From Rutidosis leptorrhynchoides (taxonomy: Eukaryota; Streptophyta; Magnoliopsida; Asterales; Asteraceae): a stretch of DNA of 64,000 bases. The notes beneath the pieces are model-generated. The model was given only the letters and a program-made list of their open reading frames with translations, did no database searches and was not told the DNA's origin. Positions 55,756 to 64,000 of the stretch are shown piece after piece (position 1 is the first letter of the stretch; each line of letters begins with the position of its first letter). The translations under genes were made by a program, and so were the position numbers. The stretch spans positions 51,831,501 through 51,895,500 of the forward strand of contig NC_092339.1 in assembly GCF_046630445.1 (NCBI RefSeq), in the 5' to 3' direction.

Positions 55756-58700
55756 TGTAGTGACCCGAACTTTTCCATGTTTATATATATTAATTGAGAT
55801 TGATATTTACATGATTAAATGTTTCCAACATGTTAAGCAATTAAACTTGTTAAGACTTGATTAATTGAAATATGTTTCATATAGACAATTGACCACCCAA
55901 GTTGACCGGTGATTCACGAACGTTAAAACATGTAAAAACTATACGATGACATATATATGGTTATGTATATAGTTAACATGATTTTATTATAAGTATGTAT
56001 CTCATTAGGTATTTTAACAATGAGTTATATACATAAAAATGAGACTATTAATTTAAGAAACTCGAAAACGATATATATAACGATTATCGTTATAACAACG
56101 TCTTACTAGGTACATATGAATCATATTAAGATATTGATACACTTGGTTAATTATGTTAAATGATAAGTAAATATATTATTAAGTGTATTAACAATGAATT
56201 ACATATGTAAAAATAAGACTACTAACTTAATGATTTCGAAACGAGACATATATGTAACGATTATCGTTGTAACGACATTTAACAGTATATACATCATACT
56301 AAGATATATTATATATCATAATATCATGATAATATAACAATTTAACATCTCATTTGTTATAATAAACAATGGGTTAACAACATTCAACAAGATCGTTAAC
56401 CTAAAGGTTTCAAAACAACATTTACATGTAACGACTAACGATGAGTTAACGACTCAGTTAAAATATATATACATGTAGTGTTTTAATATGTATTTATACA
56501 CTTTTGAAAGACTTCAATACACTTATCAAAATACTTCTACTTAACAAAAATGCTTATAATTACATCCTCGTTCAGTTTCATCAACAATTCTACTCGTATG
56601 CACCCATATTCGTACTCGTACAATACACAGCTTTTAGATGTATGTACTATTGGTATATACACTCCAATTATCAGCTCTTAGCAGCCCATGTGATTCACCT
56701 AACACATGTGGGAACCATCATTTGGCAACTAGCATGAAATATCTCATAAAATTACAAAAATATGAGTAATCATTCATGACTTATTTACATGAAAACAAAA
56801 TAACATATCCTTTATATCTAATCCATACACCAACGACCAAAAACACCTACAAACACTTTCATTCTTCAATTTTCTTCATCTAATTGATCTCTCTCAAATT
56901 CTATCTTCAAGTTCTAAGTGTTCTTCATAAATTCCAAAAGTTCTAGTTTCATAAAATCAAGAATACTTTCAAGTTTGCTAGCTCACTTCCAATCTTGTAA
57001 GGTGATCATCCAACCTCAAGAAATCTTTGTTTCTTACAGTAGGTTATCATTCTAATACAAGGTAATAATCATATTCAAACTTTGGTTCAATTTCTATAAC
57101 TATAACAATCTTATTTCAAGTGATGATCTTACTTGAACTTGTTTTCGTGTCATGATTCTGCTTCAAGAACTTCGAGCCATCTAAGGATCCGTTGAAGCTA
57201 GATCCATTTTTATCTTTTCCAGTAGGTTTATCCAAGGAACCTAAGGTAGTAATGATGTTCATAACATCATTCGATTCATACATATAAAGCTATCTTATTC
57301 GAAGGTTTAAACTTGTAATCACTAGAACATAGTTTAGTTAATTCTAAACTTGTTCGCAAACAAAAGTTAATCCTTCTAACTTGACTTTTAAAATCAACTA
57401 AACACATGTTCTATATCTATATGATATGCTAACTTAATGATTTAAAACCTGGAAACACGAAAAACACCGTAAAACCGGATTTACGCCGTCGTAGTAACAC
57501 CGCGGGCTGTTTTGGGTTAGTTAATTAAAAACTATGATAAACTTTGATTTAAAAGTTGTTATTCTGAGAAAATGATTTTTATTATGAACATGAAACTATA
57601 TCCAAAAATTATGGTTAAACTCAAAGTGGAAGTATGTTTTCTAAAATGGTCATCTAGACGTCGTTCTTTCGACTGAAATGACCACCTTTACAAAAACGAC
57701 TTGTAACTTATTTTTCCGACTATAAACCTATACTTTTTCTGTTTAGATTCATAAAATAGAGTTCAATATGAAACCATAGCAATTTGATTCACTCAAAACG
57801 GATTTAAAATGAAGAAGTTATGGGTAAAACAAGATTGGATAATTTTTCTCATTTTAGCTACGTGAAAATTGGTAACAAATCTATTCCAACCATAACTTAA
57901 TCAACTTGTATTGTATATTATGTAATCTTGAGATACCATAGACACGTATACAATGTTTCGACCTATCATGTCGACACATCTATATATATTTCGGAACAAC
58001 CATAGACACTCTATATGTGAATGTTGGAGTTAGCTATACAGGGTTGAGGTTGATTCCAAAATATATATAGTTTGAGTTGTGATCAATACTGAGATACGTA
58101 TACACTGGGTCGTGGATTGATTCAAGATAATATTTATCGATTTATTTCTGTACATCTAACTGTGGACAACTAGTTGTAGGTTACTAACGAGGACAGCTGA
58201 CTTAATAAACTTAAAACATCAAAATATATTAAAAGTGTTGTAAATATATTTTGAACATACTTTGATATATATGCATATATTGTTATAGGTTCGTGAATCA
58301 ACCAGTGGTCAAGTCTTACTTCCCGACGAAGTAAAAATCTGTGAAAGTGAGTTATAGTCCCACTTTTAAAATCTAATATTTTTGGGATGAGAATACATGC
58401 AGGTTTTATAAATGATTTACAAAATAGACACAAGTAAGTGAAACTACATTCTATGGTTGAATTATCAAAATCGAATATGCCCCTTTTTATTAAGTCTGGT
58501 AATCTAAGAATTAGGGAACAGACACCCTAATTGACGCGAATCCTAAAGATAGATCTATTGGGCTTAACAAACCCCATCCAAAGTACCGGATGCTTTAGTA
58601 CTTCGAAATTTATATCATATCCGAAGGGTGTCCCGGAATGATGGGGATATTCTTATATATGCATCTTGTTAATGTCGGTTACCAGGTGTTCACCATATGA

Positions 58701-59173
58701 ATGATTTTTATCTCTATGTATGGGATGTGTATTGAAATATGAAATCTTGTGGTCTATTATTATGATTTGATATATATAGGTTAAACCTATAACTCACCAA
58801 CATTTTTGTTGACGTTTTAAGCATGTTTATTCTCAGGTGATTATTAAGAGCTTCCGCATACTTAAATAAGGACGAGATTTGGAGTCCATGCTTGTATGAT
58901 ATTGTGTAAAAACTGCATTCAAGAAACTTATTTTGTTGTAACATATTTGTATTGTAAACCATTATGTAATGGTCGTGTGTAAACAGGATATTTTAGATTA
59001 TCATTATTTGATAATCTACGTAAAGCTTTTTAAACCTTTATTGATGAAATAAAGGTTATGGTTTGTTTTAAAATGAATGCAGTCTTTGAAAAACGTCTCA
59101 TATAGAGGTCAAAACCTCGCAACGAAATCAATTAATATGGAACGTTTTTAATCAATAAGAACGGGACATTTCA
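55756..59173 (+). repeat. 3' LTR of C
   Basis: 3418 bp, collinear with 45742-49165; about 20 substitutions and one 6-bp deletion (GCTGTCGCATAC to GCATAC near 58857). Carries the same hairpin (58996-59020) and AATAAA (59048-59053). Confidence 0.92.
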
Positions 59174-59178
59174 CAATG
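59174..59178 (+). repeat. Target site duplication of C, right
   Basis: CAATG, identical to 45737-45741, directly after the LTR end. Confidence 0.9.
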
Positions 59179-62120
59179 AACATACCCACAAAGTTCATTT
59201 ATCTAATAAATAAAGAAAAATAATATATAAATAAATTAAAGAAGACTTACAAACTCTACACATAGTTCGTGCAGTTTTTATTTCTGAGTCGTGCACACGA
59301 CTCATTCTCTACTTCAGCTAATTCCGGGACTGTAGAAGATTCCTCCTTCTCTCGCTTTGTGAGAATCTTCATTAACTCTAGCTTTTCTCAACTTAGACTC
59401 CAACCATGCATCATCTTCCTTGGCGACTTGCATTAACTCAAATAATTTATCTTTTTCTTTAGGAGACAAGTTACACATAAGACGGTTACTTAAACTTTCA
59501 TCTCCTCTACTCCTAGCGTCATGGACCCGTCTATGTAATTTCCTCATAGAACGATCAAGCACTGGGTCATCCTTATCTTCCTCTACCATATCATGCGATC
59601 TCACAAAAATACGTGGTGGATTTTCCTCGTCTCCCCCACACTTAGGCCCTTCAAGATCCTCTAAATTTGAAAATGACTCATAATTAACTTGAGAAGTCAC
59701 CTTCACATTCTTGTTCACTTTGACCTTGTGACCTCCAAACCTTTCAACAAGTTTTTCTACGGTTCCCCCTGTTACTTCGACTACCTTTCCATCGGATTGT
59801 TCAGATTTCTCAAGTGTAGCATCAGACACATTCCGAACACATATACTAGCCACTTTGTTATCACTAGATACATGCTCAATCGTCCTTGAAGTATCCAATT
59901 GTTCATCCTCTTCGCATTTAGAAACTTTTTCATCTACCTTAACAAATGTGGATACTGCCATCACGGTTTCCTTCACCGGCAATGAACAAGTGGTGGTAAT
60001 ATACAAACTCAACTTGGTTTCAAGAACTTGACTCAGATTTTTCAACTCGCGCTCAAGATTTTGGATCGCCTCTTATTGACTCATCAAAATTTCTGCATTA
60101 GTTCTTATTTGAGATTCCATGAATTCACTCATCATACCCTCTTCACTAAATTTCCTTACATCCTCTTTCTCTTTCACATCCGGTGCATACTTTTGAACCT
60201 GTTGATGGTTAGTATCCAACACAAAACAATCCTGGACATTCGGTGTATGTAATGAATTAAAAATATTAATCCTTGATCTCTTATTACCAAAAGAAATATC
60301 CATAACCCCGGTTCTACAATTGATAAGAGCATCAATTATGGCTAAAAATGGACGACCAAGAATGATCGTCGGTTGAGTCTCCCTAAAGTTGGTCTCAATG
60401 TCCATAACAACAAAATCTACCGGGTAATAAAAATCCTCAACTTTCATAATCACGTTTTCTAACATACCCCTTGGAGTTCTAAATGACCGGTCCGCAAGTT
60501 GGATGAGAATATCAGTTTGTTTTAAAGTTCCCAACTCGTACCGTTCAACAAGACTCGATGGAAGTATGTTAATACTAGCCCCCAAATCCAATAAAGCCTT
60601 TTTAATATTAACGTTCCCCACCGTAACCGAAATTAAAGGTGTCCCCGGGTCCTTAAACTTAGGTGGAAGTGAACCCGAGATTACATCACTCACTTTTTCA
60701 GTTAATTTTATCTTTTTGGGCAATGATGCGTTGAGTTTACGCTTTTGAACACACAAATCCTTTAAAAAATTAACATATGCTGGAATTTGTTTGATTGCAT
60801 CAATAAGTGGAATATTGATTTTCACTTGTTTAAAGGTCTCCCACATATCATCCGTTTTTGTTCCCTTTTTCCCATAAGGGAATTGGTTCGGGGACTCTAG
60901 AGCCTTGGGTAATGGAATAGTCTTAGGCTCCATATCCGTTTCCTAAAACTTTTCAACTACCGGTTTTTCAACATTTAACCTAACCCCAAAATCCACGGGA
61001 ACCTCATTAGCATCATTACTCAAATCATTTAAAATAGGAGACTTACCTGGACCATACTTCATTTCTGATTTCTTGGGCATTTTTACGTTATTATCATATG
61101 TCTTTCCACTCCTTAAAGTGCCCACCATGTTCACTTCATGTCCTCTTCCTTGTGATTCATGATTCGGGTCAGGTAATGTATAACTCGGAATTGTATACGA
61201 TTCTCGTGTTGCCTTTTTCTCCGCCACTTGACAAATTTGCTTACCTAATGCCGCAATTGACTTATTTTGAATTTCCAAGGTCTTCTTCATCTCTTCCATG
61301 AATGACTCCATCCTAGCATCCGTGCTTGAGGATTGACTTTGTTGATTATTTTGAGACAAGTTTTGGTTTTGCCTTTGGAATTGGTTGTTGTCCGAGCTAG
61401 AGTTTGGATGATTTCTCCATCCTTGGTTGTAGGTGTTGGAATATGGATCATATTTTTGCCTTTCAATCTCGTTCTCTTGCTCTTCCATCCCTAATGTTAT
61501 CCCCTTTTTGCAACCATTTGCATAATGAGATGGATCTCCACAATTTGAGCACACATCCTGAACCTGCACAAAATTAACACTACCACCCTGGTTTGGGTTG
61601 TTAAACATGGGAAGCAACATCTTTACTTCATCTACTTCCCTTTCTAAATTCCTAGTCGAACCTTCTGAGTTAGACACGTGGTTAACATGGGAAGGATTGT
61701 GAATTTTTCGTGCAACCGAAGCTTGGGTTTTTGAACCCTTGCTCAATTGCTCAAAAAAGCCCATTCATCCTCACTACTTCGAGTCATAAACACACCACCA
61801 CTAGCCGCTAATAGGAATTGTCTATTCTGCGAGTCAAGACCATCATAAAAACTTTGACAAGTTCCCATTTCGGTATTTCGTGGTGGGGACAAGATCTAAG
61901 TAATTCCTTCAGACGTTTGTATGCTTCATGAAAAGTTCACCTGGCAATTGCCTAAAAGATTTTATTTGCATACGCATATTTGAAGTTTTACTTATCGGGT
62001 AGAATTCCTCACGGAATTTCTTTTTCATCACCGCCCAAGTAGTGATACTCCGGGCGGGTAAGGACAAATACCAACGCTTTGCTTTATCTTTTAAAGAATA
62101 AGGAAATAGGCGAAGGCGTA
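59179..62120 (-). mobile_element. Element D, gag-protease half
   Basis: Right part of the A-like element that was split by C; the left part is 42132-45741. It contains 135 bp of 3' non-coding sequence and the gag-protease pseudogene, and ends where LTR G begins. The 5' LTR and primer site are not in the window. Confidence 0.75.
59314..62120 (-). pseudogene. gag-protease polyprotein of D, broken
   Basis: Related to A gag-protease but clearly diverged. From N to C: gag core (starting within RLRLFPYSLKDKAKRWY because G cuts the front), zinc knuckle CSNCGDPSHYANGC, Gln/Asn linker (QRQNQNLSQNNQQSQ), protease with DLGAS and ILGRPFLA, an acidic tail, and the segment DARSRGD...NRLMCNLSPKE shared with A. 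Breaks: one-base deletions near 61935 and in a T run at about 61752, TAG at 60943 and TAA at 60073. The pieces downstream are in the same frame. Athila/Tat type. No pol visible. Confidence 0.85.
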
Positions 62121-64000
62121 TGATGTGTGCAGCGGGGTGTACGAAATAGTATTAATTTAAATACGAAATACGACGAAATATTACACAAGTTTTAATTATT
62201 TATTTACAAAATGGATATACCTAAACCTTGCTACAACACTATAGGCAGTGTACCTAATCGTAGAGTAGTACAGTTTTTAGTAAGTCCGGTTCGTTCCACA
62301 GAGAGCGGGCTTATTGCACACTATATTTTTAAACAATTATATTTGTACAAAATATATTATATTGATAATATATAAAAGGGGGTTTTACCGTTTAATGACC
62401 GGTTTGTCGATTTTAAAACTTTAGTCGCAGTTAAAACCTAATGTAAAATATTAAATAAATAAAAGACTTAATTTAAAGCGTAAAGTAAATAACGATAATG
62501 AAATTACAATAAATAAAAGTGCGATAAAATAAAATTACGATAATTAAAGAGTACGAAAATTAAAAGTGCAATTAAATACAAAGACAATAAATAAAAGTGC
62601 AATTAAATACAATAACAATAAATAAAAGTGCGATAATTAGAAGTGCAATTAAATATGAAAATAAAGGAATTATGCTTATTTAAACTTCCGTAATCATGAT
62701 GTTTGACGTGTTGATTTTAGTTTATTCCCATGGGTTAATTGTTCTTTGTCCTGGATTATTTAATATGTCTATACGGATTTGTCCATAATAGTCCATCAGT
62801 CATAAATATAAAGAGCGAAAGCCTTGGTCAAATTATTCTTATTCCCGAAGTCAAATATTCCAACTAATTGGGGATTCGAATTGTAACAAGGTTTTAATAC
62901 TTTGTTTAATGAATACACCAGGTTATCGACTGCGTGTAAACCAAGGTTTTACTACTTTGTTAACAATTACACCAATTACCCTTGAATGTAATTCACCCCT
63001 GTTTCAACAAGTCTATTAACTATTAATCTAGTTCCGTGTCCGGTAAAATGAATAATTATTGGTATTTATAGATATCCCGCCCACCGTACCCAGTCAAGCG
63101 TATGTGGTTATATATAAATACGTCAAATTATAAGTTTGTATATTAAATTAACAAGGTATTGTTTAGTTAATATAAAACTCATTAATAGCCCATAGTCTAA
63201 TTTCCACGAGTGTCGTTCTTTTATCCAAACCCCAATTATGGTACAAAGCCCAATTACCCAATTTTAATATATTTAGCCCAACATCATGATTACTTCGGTA
63301 TTAAATAAGCATAATAACAACTTAGTTACGAGACATTAATTTAAAAAGGAGAACATAACTTACATTGAGTATTCATCGCGTAGTGTTACACGGACAGAAT
63401 TTCGACTTCAAAAACCCGTAAAATAACCTTTACATAACCCGAACTAATCTAATATAAAACTACCCTATACTATATATATTATATATATATTTATTTATTT
63501 ATTTATTACAGAGTATTATTATTATTATTTTTTATTTAAACTCGCAGAATTCGTGGCCTTTTATAGGCATTTCTGAATTTCACTGCTCCGCGAGTCGCGG
63601 TCCCCTTAGCCTACAAACTCCGCAAGTCGCGGAGTTTACTTTTCCAGCTCACACCAATTTGGATCTTAGTCTGCCGACGGTTTTAATATATAAATATAAT
63701 TTATATATATAATTTATATAATTAATTATATATTATATTATATTTATATACATAGTTAACTTGTAATTTTTAGTCCGTTGCGTCGAGCGTTGAGAGTTGA
63801 CTCATGTACCGGTTCCGGATTTTCGAACGCATTTTCGTATAATTTAATATCTTGTACTTTGCGTTCCGCAACTTGTACTTTTGTCATTTTTAGACTTTTC
63901 TTATCAATAAGTTGAACCACTTGGATTGTATCTTGTACATTTGAGTTTTTTGGACGTTGTCTTCAAATCTTCGTTTTCGCCTTTTGTCTTCGCACTTATT
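62121..64000 (-). repeat. LTR of element G, right end off window
   Basis: Starts TGATGTGTGCAGCGG and is collinear with the A LTR but diverged (shared blocks: ACCTAAACCTTGCTACAACA, GGCAGTGTACCTAATCGTAG, CATGATGTTTGACGTGTTGA, and the last 40 bases). By alignment about 100 bp are missing at the right. No primer site is next to it; it interrupts the gag of D, so it is the 3' LTR of a minus-strand element or a solo LTR. TATA box CCTATAAAAGG at 63557-63567 (minus). Confidence 0.75.
63588..63637. promoter_or_regulatory. Palindrome pair upstream of TATA in LTR G
   Basis: CCGCGAGTCGCGG (63588-63600, six-base arms) and a second site at 63615-63637 with perfect nine-base arms AAACTCCGC/GCGGAGTTT. They are variants of one motif, GC-rich in an AT-rich LTR, 20-70 bp upstream of the minus-strand TATA. 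Confidence 0.6.

Larger units (their letters stand above)
45742..59173 (+). mobile_element. Element C: complete F-box chromovirus
   Basis: 13.4-kb element with LTRs of 3424 and 3418 bp, TG/CA ends and a perfect 5-bp target duplication, inserted in D. Order: 5' LTR, primer site, acidic gene (stopped), F-box gene (intact), repeated motif, gag-pol-chromodomain (three stops), polypurine region, 3' LTR. About 20 differences between LTRs by eye, near 0.6 percent, so it is young. It is the best template for describing the family. Confidence 0.93.

Overview
The window is a plant nuclear stretch made almost entirely of nested LTR retrotransposons. I see no host gene outside them. AT-rich sequence, Tekay/Del-type chromoviruses with LTRs of about 3.4 kb, and Athila/Tat-like gag-protease elements fit a large eudicot genome. 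Asteraceae is my guess, at low confidence and from general impression only.

Layout from left to right. (A) Positions 1-12659 hold two minus-strand copies of a gag-protease element with no reverse transcriptase or integrase. They lie in tandem and share one LTR (3018-4854). (B) Positions 12660-23455 hold a minus-strand Tekay-like chromovirus whose gag-pol carries several stop codons. (E) Positions 23456-35275 hold a minus-strand, pol-less LTR element of the same broad type. (C') Positions 35276-40359 hold the 5' half of another chromovirus of the B kind. (H) Positions 40360-42131 are an LTR fragment. (D) Positions 42132-45741 and 59179-62120 are the two halves of an older, A-like gag-protease element. 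(C) Positions 45742-59173 hold a complete plus-strand chromovirus with the 5-bp target duplication CAATG, inserted in D. (G) Positions 62121-64000 are an LTR of a third A-like element that interrupts the gag of D.

The boundaries fit a chain of insertions: A went into the LTR of B, B into the LTR of E, E into the F-box gene of C', and C' and D into LTR H. The missing left halves would lie beyond position 1. By eye the LTR pairs of A and C differ at about 0.6 percent and those of B at about 1.2 percent, which agrees with this order.

The most interesting system is in B, C' and C. Each carries two extra genes between the primer binding site and gag: an acidic repeat protein, and a protein with an F-box followed by a Sel1-like helical region. 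The F-box frame is intact in B and C, although both gag-pol genes carry stops. A splice-acceptor-like site just before the F-box start is conserved in all three copies. A 15-base motif that abuts the 3' LTR is repeated just before gag, so it brackets gag-pol and separates it from the extra genes. This looks like capture of a host F-box gene by a chromovirus lineage that kept amplifying with it.
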